From positions 335,515 through 399,514 of the forward strand of contig QKWP01000068.1 in assembly GCA_003550325.1 (NCBI GenBank): a DNA stretch of 64,000 bases, given 5' to 3'. This DNA is from Gigaspora rosea (Eukaryota > Glomeromycota > Glomeromycetes > Diversisporales > Gigasporaceae). Below are positions 33,593 through 44,531 of the stretch, one piece after another. The translations under genes were made by a program, and so were the position numbers. Every line of letters starts with the position of its first letter. The first letter of the stretch is position 1. The notes beneath the pieces are model-generated. The model ran no database searches. It saw nothing but the letters and a program-made list of their open reading frames with translations, and was not told the origin of the DNA.

Positions 33593-34116
33593 TAGTGATG
33601 GACAAATCCTGATTTTTTAAAATCCCATATGAGATGTGAGATCCCATGCAGGATCCATACAGGATTCGCAGGATTGAGTAGAGTTTCTGAATTTTTCATG
33701 ATTAAAATATATATATATAAATCATTACTAGAAATATAATTTTCCATTAAATAATAATCATTTCTTATAAATCTTAATATATTTTATTACAAATATAATG
33801 CTTATATAGATTTTTTTTACTTTTAAAACTTTTGAATCTTATAATTGTTAAATTTATCAATTCAACTTTTGTCTTAATTTTATTAATTTGATTTTTACAA
33901 TATTATTATATTTAAAAATTATAATAGTAACAAAGTAATCAAATCACATAAGCATATAAAAATTTATATGTAACAGATGCATAGCCAGATATAAATGTGC
34001 TAAAATTTATAAGCAATAAGGTTATATACTTACAAAAATTTATAAATGACTTATAAGAAAATAATTGGGCTTATAATAAATAGTCCTTTTTATACTCAAT
34101 AATAATCAATAATAGA

Positions 34117-35500
34117 CTAGTGTTAGGGCCCAGACGTTGCCATGGGCTAGTAGTCTTAATTATTCTTTATTATAGTTTTTAATTGTTTTTATTTTAAATT
34201 TTAAAGCTATTATATTAAAGGTAGATATATTAAAACTCACTCCCAAAGCTCAACATAATGAAATCTAACCCTAATTCTAATTTTTAAAACTCAGTTATTT
34301 TTAGGCCTCATAATTATTAGTTTAAAGTAATATATATTAAAACCTATCCCAAAGCTCAACATAATAAAAATTGACCCTAACACTAACCTAAAGGCCTCAC
34401 AGTTATTTTTAGATCTCATTATTATTAGTTTAAAGTTATATATAATAAAACTTCTTCCAAAACTCAACATAATGAACTGATCCTAATCCCAACCAGCATG
34501 GGAAACATTCGAACCCGATGATTTCTGGGATCTATGTTACACAAGTATTTATACAGAATTGTAGTCTAAAACCAGAATTTTCGGGTATAAGCAAACCTAA
34601 AAAAAAAATCAATCATGTAATACTTTACTAATAAAATAGCTTCGTAGGGAATGTCTTTTCAATAAACTCAAGTTGCATCATTTGCATCATGCTGCATCAC
34701 GTTAGTTATAGTGAAGGTTGAAGTACTATCTACCGTATAGTAAGAGGTAATAAAAGTATATTGTACTGCTCAATTCACAAAGTTCAACGTTGTTTTTTGT
34801 ATGTTTATTTGTTTTTTAGTTATAATATTAACTTGTTAGCTTTTATTTTCAAATTTTTGTAGACTCTTCTTAAAGTTATGATGGTTCTTAAGATATTTAA
34901 CACAATAGAAGTTATTTAATATATACAATAGTATAGTTTTATTAATTACGCGGGTTTTTAAGAAAAACTATTAAGGGACGTGTAACTTGTTATCAAAACC
35001 TTTTAAATAAAGTTTTTAAAACTGTAAAATTGCTATTAGTGCGTGAATTAATAGTTGGATTCTTTTACAACATAGGTTATTTTATTTCGAAGAAAATTTT
35101 AATATATGAATAAAGCCTGTTGATTGTTTAATGATTATCTATCTGTTTTGACAAAAATGATATCACGTGTTAAAAAAGCCAATTTATTATTGGTTAACTA
35201 CCATATAATAATCCCTGTGTTTTTCTGAAAAATGAGAAAGTCCCCCATGCTATCCCAACCTTTAGGCCTTATAACTATTTTAGGCTTGTTATTATTAGAT
35301 TAAAGTTATACATATTAAAAACCTCCCAAAACTCAATAATTAAACTAACTCTAACTCTAACCTATAGGCCTCATGATTAATTTAGGTCTTATGATTATTA
35401 GATAAAAGGTATATATTTTATTTTATTAATTATTAATATAAATTAATTAAAATAATAAAACTATTTACAGCTATATATAAATTAATTAAATAATATAATG
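34117..35500 (-). mobile_element. Helitron 3' remnant related to unit 7
   Basis: The minus-strand 3' end CTAG at 34117, with a hairpin GCCCATGGCAACGTCTGGGC, is followed on the plus strand by the same CCCAAAGCTCAACATAATGAA repeats found at 26990-27200. Related sequence resumes at 35260-35500 after the insertion at 34495-35251. No helicase coding and no 5' end could be seen. Confidence 0.65.
34495..35251. mobile_element. TIR element with 9-bp duplication (Mutator-like)
   Basis: Left AGCATGGGAAAC, right read inward AGCATGGGGGAC, flanked by the perfect 9-bp duplication ATCCCAACC (34486-34494 and 35252-35260). It interrupts the Helitron remnant, whose repeats continue on both sides. A 757-bp non-coding element. 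A 9-bp duplication is typical of Mutator-like elements, but the short inverted repeat is not diagnostic. Confidence 0.78.
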
Positions 35501-35606
35501 AGGCGATACAAATAAAATTTACTGTTTTATAACATTTAAAAAATTTTTAGACCTGGCCGCCCGGAGGTTTTTTTTATATATGTAAAATTTTTTATAATAT
35601 TGTAAT

Positions 35607-35923
35607 GGGTTCGTATTATTTCGCCAACAATTACTTCACCGACATAACATTTCACTAACAAATACTCACTGACAAGCTCATTTTACTGACAGTTTGTTTC
35701 ACCGAAGTTCATTTTACCGACAAGTTTTTTTTCAAAAAGCACCCTAACTTTAGTCCTAATTCTACCTAATTCTACCCTGATCCTAACGAAAATGACCAGA
35801 ATTACTTTGTTGGTGAAATGAGCTTCAGTGAAATAAACTGTCAGTAAAATGAACTTGTCAGTGAATAATTGTCGGTGAAATGTTATGTCGGTGAAGTGAT
35901 TGTTGATTAATTGATTGCCACTC
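35607..35923. mobile_element. Mutator-like foldback MITE, 317 bp
   Basis: Opposed arms are full of CTTCACCGACATAACATTTC and TTTTACTGACAGTTT motifs. The ends are GGGTTCGTATTATTTCGCC and, from the right, GAGTGGCAATCAATTAATC. It is flanked by the perfect 9-bp duplication TATTGTAAT (35598-35606 and 35924-35932). It is non-coding. Confidence 0.82.
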
Positions 35924-35959
35924 TATTGTAATAGCCAAATTAGTCAAAATCGAGTAAAA

Positions 35960-36046
35960 TTCGATTTTTGAGTTTTTGATTTCAATCAAAATCTATTTTT
36001 AGTACAGTATTAAAAATAGATTTTGATCAAAAACTCGAAAATCAAG
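35960..36046. repeat. Imperfect hairpin
   Basis: TCGATTTTTGAGTTTTTGAT and AATCAAAATCTATTTTTA at the left pair with TAAAAATAGATTTTGATCAA and ACTCGAAAATCAA at the right. It is about 40 bp per arm. No duplication was found. Confidence 0.6.
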
Positions 36047-36225
36047 TTTAGATTAAACTACACGCTATAAGAATTTTAATTCGTACGGGTATATATACTC
36101 ATGCAAATAAAGCACAATTTTAAAATTATTGAATAGATTTGTGTATACACAGCAGAGTGACTTGATAAAAGTAAAATTTTAAACAGAACTTTTGCACTTA
36201 AATTGCTCTATAAATCAAATAATTA

Positions 36226-36560
36226 TCACGGAAATTTATAAAAGAGGTAATCTTTAATAAATCTTTTTACTATATCACTTGTGATTTTAATACCTTTAAT
36301 ATGAATTTCTTTTAATGAATAGTTAAATGCATATTGTGATATCAGACTTAGCAATTCAAAATTTTTGGTATATTTGAAGATAAAGTTACAGGAAATTATA
36401 TCCTTATTATGGATTATGCACAACCAATATAGTAGTTTTGCATCAAAACTTTATACTATTTTGAAAATAAATTGGTAATTAAATCTATTGAAAATGTATT
36501 GCATTAGATCCTTAGGTAATTCATTCTACAGAAATCGATTCTTATTAACAAACATTATTA
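36226..36560 (-). pseudogene. Weak coding remnant, family uncertain
   Basis: The minus strand reads ELPKDLMQYIFNRFNYQFIF, a stop, SFDAKLLYWLCIIHNKD and then an open stretch ending FIKDYLFYKFP (36226). LPKDLMQYIF resembles the start of an F-box, a large family in glomeromycetes. However, the typical tryptophan-containing end is not clear and stops interrupt the frame. AT-driven composition could produce this by chance. Confidence 0.2.
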
Positions 36561-36863
36561 AAAATATCGAAGTCTCGTTTATTTGAAGAGCGAAATAGCA
36601 GCTCTTTTATACTTTCAGGATACAATATAAGAAAATAATTCGTATATCTATACTATTTCATGATCTTATATATTCATCAGGTTTTACATAATGGAAATAT
36701 ATTGTTAAATAGCAAAATGCATTTATTGCATAGGTCTTAAGTGACAACCTGTACTTTTTTCATTTACTTATTGGCACGGAATTGTTACCGTGCAATAAAA
36801 CCTTTACTATTATATTTATCCATTTTCTTGTCGTGATAGTTATTATATAGGTATGTTAAATAA

Positions 36864-36903
36864 CACAGGTTCATATTTAAATCCCACAAAATATGAACCT
36901 GTG
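36864..36903. repeat. Perfect 15-bp hairpin
   Basis: CACAGGTTCATATTT pairs exactly with AAATATGAACCTGTG across a 10-base loop. It is isolated and its role is unknown. Confidence 0.6.
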
Positions 36904-37983
36904 AAACCCGTATATAACTGGGTATTCACTACAACCCATACAATAAATATAAAATATTGCTGATTTTAACCAATATTGCATTGAATTTTATGATAGTTCC
37001 ACCAGAAGTTTTGATCAACTATAGCATCAGATATTTATTTATTTGGTATCATGATATAGGAAATCTTATATGGAAATGCTGTATTGTACAATCAAAAATT
37101 CATTAGAAAAAAACTTATTTATATTAATTTTTGTACAGATACAAAAATTGACATAAAACAGGTATTTCAGATAGCTCTTTGGTGATTCATGTGTGTTGAT
37201 GAACTTACTTTCATCTTTGAACATGATTTGGATTCATTAAGTTCTAATAAAATGCTTTTATCATTTTCAATTTCTCAAAAATCACAAAGAGATGAAACGT
37301 TTCTCTGAATTTTTATCTCAACATTTTTTCATAAGAAAATAAGGGCTTTAAAATTTATCTAAGAATGCCGAACTTTGTTACTTTTGATGAATCAGCTTAA
37401 AATAATATTTTAGCAAGCATGGAAAAAATTTTTTGATTTACAATACATATCTCGCATTAAGTAGTTGCAAAAAAAAACAAAAACTTACACTAATTTGCTA
37501 TAGAGTTACCTACACTAAATTCTATTCTAATATTTTAATACAATATTTTGCTAGCTCATTGCATTTGGCCGATATGCTTCTTGTTTAATATAGATAACTT
37601 TCATTTCTATTTTTGTAAAATTCATAAATGTTAGGCACGTCAACGTGTTAGGCTTAGCCGTACCATTGTTGAATAGTGCGTAGCATATTAAACACACTAT
37701 TAAATTCAAATGTATATAAACAACATTTGATTTTACTTAAGAAAATAAAGGAAGTAAGCTAGTGTAATGCTGAGGAGACCTTTATTCGAGCAAACCAGAA
37801 GCTTATCTTTCTAGTAATTATTAAGAGTTAAATCAGTTAAATGTAAATGATTTCTTTACATGTTATATTAAGGCATTATTTGATTGGCTATTTACCTACT
37901 GTGGCATAAAAAAAAAATTTTGAATTTTGCAATTTTCTGACCCGGCCGGATATGAAAACCAGTAAATTTTATTTGTGTCGCCT

Positions 37984-40900
37984 AATAATAATTTTTTTTA
38001 TTAATTCATTTTAAGAAAGTCTCAAAATTATATAGATGAACTTTCATTCAGAAGGGTATTTTTTTCATGATTATTATTTACACACAGTCGTATGCAATAC
38101 GCATCATAATAATGTAATGGCATAGTTATATAAAAGTATTATTATAATTAGGGTAGCTGCACAGCGTGTGATGCGGCACAGGACCAGCACGATCACGCAT
38201 GTAAGTTTAAAATGTATGTTAATATTTGTCAATAATTTGTTAAATTTACTATAACTTTTTATCCGTGTCATATTTTAAAAAGACACTGGCTCATTTAGCA
38301 CAAATAAAAATAAATTAATTAAAGGCAGACCATTAGTTTGAGTACTTCAATTATAACATGCTTTATTTATTCTTGCTCAATCAGGTGACTATTAATACCG
38401 AAAAAACAGATTCATTCTCCATTAATCACAGATTCGATATCAAAATATGTTACAGATTTCCGTAGTAACTACTATTATAAATTTTGAATGCTCTAAAATG
38501 ACGTAATGCGCAGGTAACCAATTAAAACATTTAAACAGACGAACTATAAATTTAGATGGAAATTTTATAATTGATGGAAATTTTATAATTAATAACGTCA
38601 TGTTTGCATCATATTGCATAATCAACTTATGATGTTTAGTATATGTAAAAATGTTGACTCCTTCCAAAAATGAATAAATAAAAACTATTACTTCTACTAA
38701 AAAAAGGATTCTGCAAAAATCAGCATAGGCCATACCCAAAAAACAATCTCTTACATATTTCATGTGATCGTACTGGTATATTGTAATTGTGAATAAATGA
38801 AAATCATTATTCCAACCCAAAAGGATTTTTCAAAAATCAATGTAGTGCATCAAATTTTGTTTATTTCTGATCAGCCCATAAAACTATTAATGAAAATAAA
38901 TGCGTGCACAAATTTGTACGCGTTCAGAATCTATGTCAGGCTGATCCGGAATTGACGAAAATAAACAAACGCATGCACAAATTTTGTTTATTCCGGATCA
39001 GCCCGTAAAATTATTAAAAAAAGCATGACATAATCTCAAATTGTAACGAACAACTGCGCTATAATGTATTGATTCCTACTTTATTTATAATAACAACTTA
39101 AAAAATATATTTTAACATATAGTTTGTGCATTATCTCTGTACATATATATATATGTGGAATAAAAAACAAACCAAAAGTTAATATGTGCATAATATTTTT
39201 ATTTATATCAAATACTAATTAGAAATTGGCCTACTTATATTAAAGCAGGCAGATAATTTGTTAATAAATAGGATTTAGATGTACTATAGTAGTATTTTGT
39301 ACTACATAGTGATACCATTTAAGGCCAATTATTGACTAATTTTAATAATAAAAAATCTATTAAAATATTTTTGCAATATACTTTGGGTAAATCACATTAT
39401 GTAAAAAAAATATCATAACTTTAAATAATCTTTTGAATTTTTTAGAAACCTTTGAAACTTGGCTATTTTTAGCCGTTTTACTAGTAAATTTTACTTAAAA
39501 ATTTTATATTAAAAACTACGTTTAATTTTTTAAATTTTTAATCTTAAATTACTCTTAATATATTAGCTTAAATGTTGATAAATTTTATAAATTAGAATTA
39601 AAAGTTTGTTTTTAACAACTTCTGATAAATTTAAACAAAAATAATTTAATAAAACTTTTTTAAATTATGGTTAAAAAACTAAAGAACCTATATGAAATAC
39701 TAAAATAGTAATGATTTTCAACTAATAGCTTACAAACCTTTATAGTAAAAGTAATATTTTTTATAATATAACTAATAATAAAACTTTTAATATAGTAAGC
39801 TATAAACATTTTTTATATAATTTAAATTTAAATTTACTAATTCTATTAAAAAATTTATAGAAAATTTAGTATTTATAGTGTACTACACATAGTACGTTTG
39901 AAGCAACAAAAAATAGTAGTTACAAAGAAATTTTTTTTAAAACAAGTTTATTATTATATTAAAAAATTCTGCCAAACTAAACTAGAATATTAAATTTTTT
40001 TTTAATCAGTCGTAACTGGTCTGATCTTTATTAAAAAAAATTATATAGAAGCTACATAATATATATTCTAACTATAATAATCAACACGAACCTAGCTGCT
40101 TCAAATGAGTGCCCAAGCTTGGTTACTGCACTGATTTTTGTAAGCACTAAACATGTATCAGCCTTCCCCAATACATCGAATAGTGTGTAACTGGTTCTAG
40201 CTACCTACTTCATAATCTATTCTTCTAAAAAACATCCTCTCTGAGCTACTCATAAAGAAGAATAAAAAAGGGAAAAGATTAAATGGGAGACAAAACGACT
40301 AATCCTAAATGAAAACCAAAACAACCAATAAAACAACTAGAAGAAAAAAAAAACAAAACACAAAGAAAAAGCAAAGAAAAATAATAGAAAATAAAGGTGC
40401 TACTATGTCTGTACAAAATGATAAAAATTATATAACAATATAGATTAAAACTATTAAAATGTTATATGTACAGCAAAAAATGAGAAAAAGCTATCAAAAT
40501 ATACTAAAAAAAAGATAAGAAATTTTTCATGTGCCCTCTAGATCCAACCACGTCATTTATTGTTTATTTGTATATAGCAACCAAACTCACTCGTAACAGC
40601 GACAGTTCCAATTCAGTTAGTATTCCCAATTTGGAAGGAGTAAACACTGCTGATCTTTTAGAGGGGTAAACTAGGATTCTCACTTTTTGGCAAAAATTTT
40701 GAAAAAATCCAAAGGGAAGAAAGACGATACCAGAACGAAATTTCAAGGAGAGAGTGTAGTCAGAAAAACTTATTTTTTTGTTGTTCTCCACTGTTTTACC
40801 ACAGGATACTTTGTCGACGGAAAAAAACTTTAATTTTCACCAAAATTTCTCATATAAGGCACCAGTTATCTCGTAAAAGTACGCTTTTGGCTTGTATGTT

Positions 40901-41274
40901 GAATATATAAAGAAGTCCCCAGTTAAGTAGTTGACCTTTATAAAAACCATTTTTCTGTGCTATCCTACTATATATCATGTATAGACAACTTTCCAACAAA
41001 AAACTTCTTGTTTTTCTTTAGTTAGTAATGACTACAATATTAATCAGATTTTTGTATTCAAAATTATTTATATATATATTTTTCTAGATTTTTAACCTAT
41101 TCTTCTAACTGTACTACCAGTAGTCTTTAGGGCTAAATTCTATCTATTAATATGAGACAAATAATATGCTAACACAAACAAGACAATCTTATATTAAAAA
41201 TCACATTTAGTAGTTTTTAAATCCTGCACATCCTAGCAAAATCATGCACAGATCCCGCATGTTGCCCATCACTA
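37984..41274. other. AT-rich interior of the 7.7-kb insertion
   Basis: No supported gene. The minus-strand ORF at 38440-38820 has 126 residues but no motif. Part of it (38690-38790: AAAAAGGATTCTGCAAAAAT, GTGATCGTACTGGTAT) recurs at 55060-55170, where it is not open, so it is repeat DNA. 38870-39010 holds opposing GATCAGCCCGTAAAA and GCATGCACAAATTTTG motifs, partly shared with 8020-8090. The minus-strand ORF at 40564-40791 has no support. Confidence 0.4.
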
Positions 41275-41282
41275 TATGCAAA

Positions 41283-41682
41283 ACTTGTTTATTATTCTAA
41301 TAATCACAATATATAGTTATGGATGAAGTTTGTTTATATTAAAATTATTATAGTTTCTATTATAAGTTACTATTATCAACCTTACCTTCTGGTGATATAC
41401 AACATGTAATCACTAACATATACTAATAATATTTTTCATAACTCAGTTAATTTTAAAGATACAATATGTGCATAATGAACAGAAGTATACTTGTTAAATT
41501 TCAAAAAAACAAATATATTTAATGATTAAAATTGATTTTTTTAAAAAATAAATATAAATAGATAACAACTTGATTAATAATTCATAGTTATATCAATTAT
41601 GAATTATGATAAATCTATTATGATATAATTATGCAAATGATCATAATAACAGATTTAAATAGTATTATTATAACTGATCATC
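41283..41682 (+). repeat. Dispersed repeat between two large insertions
   Basis: TTATTCTAATAATCACAATAT and later GATGAACAGAAGT-type and ACTGATCAT runs align with 53965-54700. The homology stops at 41682, where the YR retroelement begins, and resumes at 51301. Confidence 0.7.
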
Positions 41683-41995
41683 TTATTGAGAAGTTTGTCA
41701 ATAAAGTGACAAAACGATTATTATTGCAAAATTAGATGATTTTGTTGATTAATGATTTTTGTTGTTAAACTTTTATAAAATTTAGAATAAATCTTGTGAG
41801 ATGCAGGTATTTTCTGATTTGCATCATGATTGCATGTCATTATTTGATTGTTGTATTTTTTATAAATTTTAGCAAATAGGTAAGTTATTAATGCATATAT
41901 AATGATAGAGGGTGAAAGCGAAAGGTAGTTGTATTTAAGCATTGTTTCTGAATTAAGAATAGTTATTTTCTCTTTGCTATTACTTGTCTAGTTGA
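41683..41995 (+). repeat. Terminal repeat A1 of the YR element
   Basis: Begins CTTATTGAGAAG. From AAAGTGACAAAACGATTATT onward it matches A2 at 50556-50885 at roughly 85 per cent by eye, including GAATAAATCTTGTGAGATGC and GTAGTTGTATTTAAGCATT. Confidence 0.8.
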
Positions 41996-42401
41996 AATTT
42001 GGCTCTTTTGTAGGATTCATATTGCACTTTTCTATTAAAATTTTAAGTAAATAAAATAAGAAATAAGGTTTATACTTTAAAAAAACTGCTCTTATAAATA
42101 ATTTAATACCTACTGTTGGTTAACCAAGTTAATCTTAGCTGACTTAAGAATTTATATATAGCTTTTGGTGTAGCTTTGGAAGGAAATAAGAAGAAGCTGG
42201 TGAAAAATTGTACAAGTATTTCAAAAAGAAGGTTGGAAAGTTGTTTGAGATTTTTTAAGATTAGTTCAGTAGAGAGGCTGGTCAAAGTAATAAGAAAGCA
42301 AGAGGCACTTAAATAAAATAAATAATAGAGTTTTTGGCAAAAGAGGTTGTTAATCTGGAAAAAGAGGATGTGATTCAGCTTTTCAGAAAGCAAATAATAA
42401 G

Positions 42402-43130
42402 ATGAAAGAAAAGCTTAGATACTACTTTCAAGAGAAAGAAAAGATTGATTCAGTTCTGGTTTATATTTTTTTAATATTATTAAAAAATATTGAAAAGAAG
42501 ATGGATCAGAATTTTTTTGCACTTCATAGAAAAATTGAAGAAGATAATCTATTGGAAGAACATTGGTTCAAGGTTAAGCTATCAAAGCCATATGACCAGC
42601 ATAAGTATAAATTCTTAACAAAAAATGAAAAATGTATTGATAAAGCTATCAAGATGCTTTCAGGTCTATTAAAGAAGGAGTTTGATAATATTAAAGAAGA
42701 AATTTAAGACTTATGCTATAATGTTGAGGCTTGCTAATAGCAAGGGTTAAAATGTGGCATTGCAAATAGTAGAAAGTAATGACAAGATAATAGAAAAGTA
42801 CAAGGACCAGATTCCTCTTATTGGTCAAGCAGGTCCGATTAGTTGCTTAGTTGGTTGGTTTAATATTAACAAGTCACAAGATTACTATAATAAAAAGAGA
42901 AGACACTTATCTTACTCTTTGATTCAAAAAGTGAATTTTATGAGAAACATAGAAAAAGGAGTAGAAATTATTCTTTTTTTCACAATAAAAGTAGATATAG
43001 TTTTATAGACATCAAGGAGCACTTACTTGCTTTACCTGTAGAGAGTTTGCTATATTGCCTACAATTGCCCCTCTTCAAGTGCAAGAGTCCTTTCTAAACT
43101 CAAGTCCCAGAATTGACTACACTCAGATAG
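42402..43130 (+). pseudogene. YR element gag-like protein
   Basis: Open stretches 42402-42707 (KLSKPYDQHKYKFLTKNEKC) and, after a stop, LRLANSKG-NVALQIVESNDK and KYKDQIPLIG belong to one broken reading frame of helical character. Near 43028-43068 is a decayed zinc knuckle: CFTC in one frame and AYNCP in the next, with the expected histidine replaced by tyrosine. The knuckle and position upstream of the RT support a gag role in RNA packaging. Frameshifts and stops make it non-functional. Confidence 0.65.
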
Positions 43131-43684
43131 TCACATTAAAAGAAGATATAAGAAAGGAGCAAGTATTAGTAGTAGGAAAAATTCAAACAATAGAGGCTCT
43201 AAATTATTGAAAATACAAAATTTGTCCTTCACTAGTAGTTATAGACTAGTTAGAGAATGAAGTTTTCTTGTACCCAAGAAGAGTTTTGGTATTAGCAGCA
43301 AAACTAGTTCTACGGCAATACATTTTGTTAAAAAATCTAAAGCAATAAGTAAAAAAAATTAGATTAGTTAGCAAGGTCTTAAGCAATAGAGGGGTTAGGA
43401 AGGCAAATGAAAAGACCACATTTTTTTTTGAAGTTGAGCCTAGTTTTTCTGGTTCTCAAGAAAGGTTCAAAGAAATAGAAGTTGGTAATAGATTTAAGAC
43501 AGTTAAACTCTATTCTTTTAGAAAAGATTATTTGATTAGAAGGCTTGTCAGTCTATTTCAGACAGTAGGCAAGGGTTGGTTTGTTCTAATTTGGGATCTC
43601 AAGAATAAATATATATCATTATATAATGATGAAAGAGAGTGCTTAGCATTTTCTTGGGTTCCAAGTATTGGGAAATTGGTATTA

Positions 43685-43797
43685 GGGCCATGACATTTAT
43701 TATGTAATATCCATTTACTATAAAGGCTTACCCCCAGGTAATATTATATAAAATTTGATCCCCACTCTGAAATATTACGTAATAAATATCATTGCCC
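43685..43797. mobile_element. PIF/Harbinger-like MITE, copy 1
   Basis: A 113-bp element with ends GGGCCATGACATTTATTATG and, from the right, GGGCAATGATATTTATTACG, flanked by TTA on both sides (43682-43684 and 43798-43800). TTA duplication is characteristic of PIF/Harbinger. It sits within the RT between motif A and FGLS. A 240-bp relative is at 52754-52993. Confidence 0.88.
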
Positions 43798-44352
43798 TTA
43801 TTACAAATTTTTTTTTTTGGTCTGTCACAAACTAAATGGATATTTTTAAAAATTATAAGAGCTTTACTGGGTTAGTAAAGATCTTTAGTGAAAATTATTT
43901 AGACAATTTTTGGTTAGCATATTCTGTTTAGAAACATTGATTGTGATAAGAAATAAAGTAATAAAAGTTAATCTAAAAAGGTGCAGCTTAACAAAAAAGT
44001 TGTCAAAAAGGCAGTAGGAGCCATCAAATTTTTGGTCTAATAATTAATACAATTTAGACAGGACCTGAAAATCTTTATTATAGGTTCCAGTCATAAAAAA
44101 GTCAAATTATATTCTTTGCAAATCAGGGGTTTTTTATGATTAAGTGAATCAATTTGGCGAGTACCTTTAAAAAATTAATAGTAATATGAATTATATTGGT
44201 AGAGCACCTTGGAGTACACAATATACTATAAAAATCAAAGTTAATAGTAAAATTTTTGCATAACTTATTGTGGTTTGCATAAATTTGATACAGGAATAGC
44301 TAAATATTATAAATATTAAAATATCAAAAATTTACCCCTTAATGTTCTCTAT

Positions 44353-44531
44353 AGGACTCTGAAATATATATAGATAGGTCAGGTTAATTATAGGGTTACT
44401 AAAAAAGAAAAGATCTGCAGAAAAAACTTCAAAAATAAGCAAAAATTACTATAAATAGAAAAGATCTGCATAAAAAACCTCAAAAATAAGCAAACTCATA
44501 CCTGATTTATTTATGTATATTTCAGGGTTCT
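44353..44531. mobile_element. hAT-like MITE, family A, copy 2
   Basis: A 179-bp element nearly identical in layout to 5253-5432 (AGGACTCTGAAATATATATA ... TATATTTCAGGGTTCT), flanked by TTCTCTAT / TTTTCTAT (7 of 8). It lies between the YLDN motif and RNase H of the YR element. Confidence 0.88.

Larger units (their letters stand above)
35501..37983. mobile_element. 2.5-kb TIR element
   Basis: AGGCGATACAAATAAAATTT at the left matches AGGCGACACAAATAAAATTT read inward from the right (19 of 20), and both continue into CTGG-CCGG-rich stretches. The left flank is Helitron-derived sequence also seen near 27270. No clear target duplication. It contains the MITE at 35607-35923 and a weak coding remnant. 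Confidence 0.7.
33593..41274. mobile_element. 7.7-kb hAT-type insertion (composite)
   Basis: Left end TAGTGATGGACAA and right end, read inward, TAGTGATGGGCAA, flanked by CATGCAAA (33585-33592) and TATGCAAA (41275-41282), 7 of 8 identical. The related segment at 53940-53990 runs straight through this point (TTCTCATACAAAACTTACTC), giving an unoccupied paralogous site. I find no hAT transposase motif in the interior. Much of the length is later insertions (34117-35500, 34495-35251, 35501-37983). The original element may have been autonomous and decayed. Confidence 0.75.

Noticed and set aside
38440..38820. 126-codon minus-strand ORF as a membrane protein gene
   Set aside because: Part of its sequence recurs at 55060-55170 without an open frame, and it has no recognisable domain. 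It is more likely repeat DNA that is open by chance.
40564..40791. 75-codon ORF near 40.6 kb as a small gene
   Set aside because: No motif, no splice or codon evidence, and it is surrounded by AT-rich DNA with no related copy.
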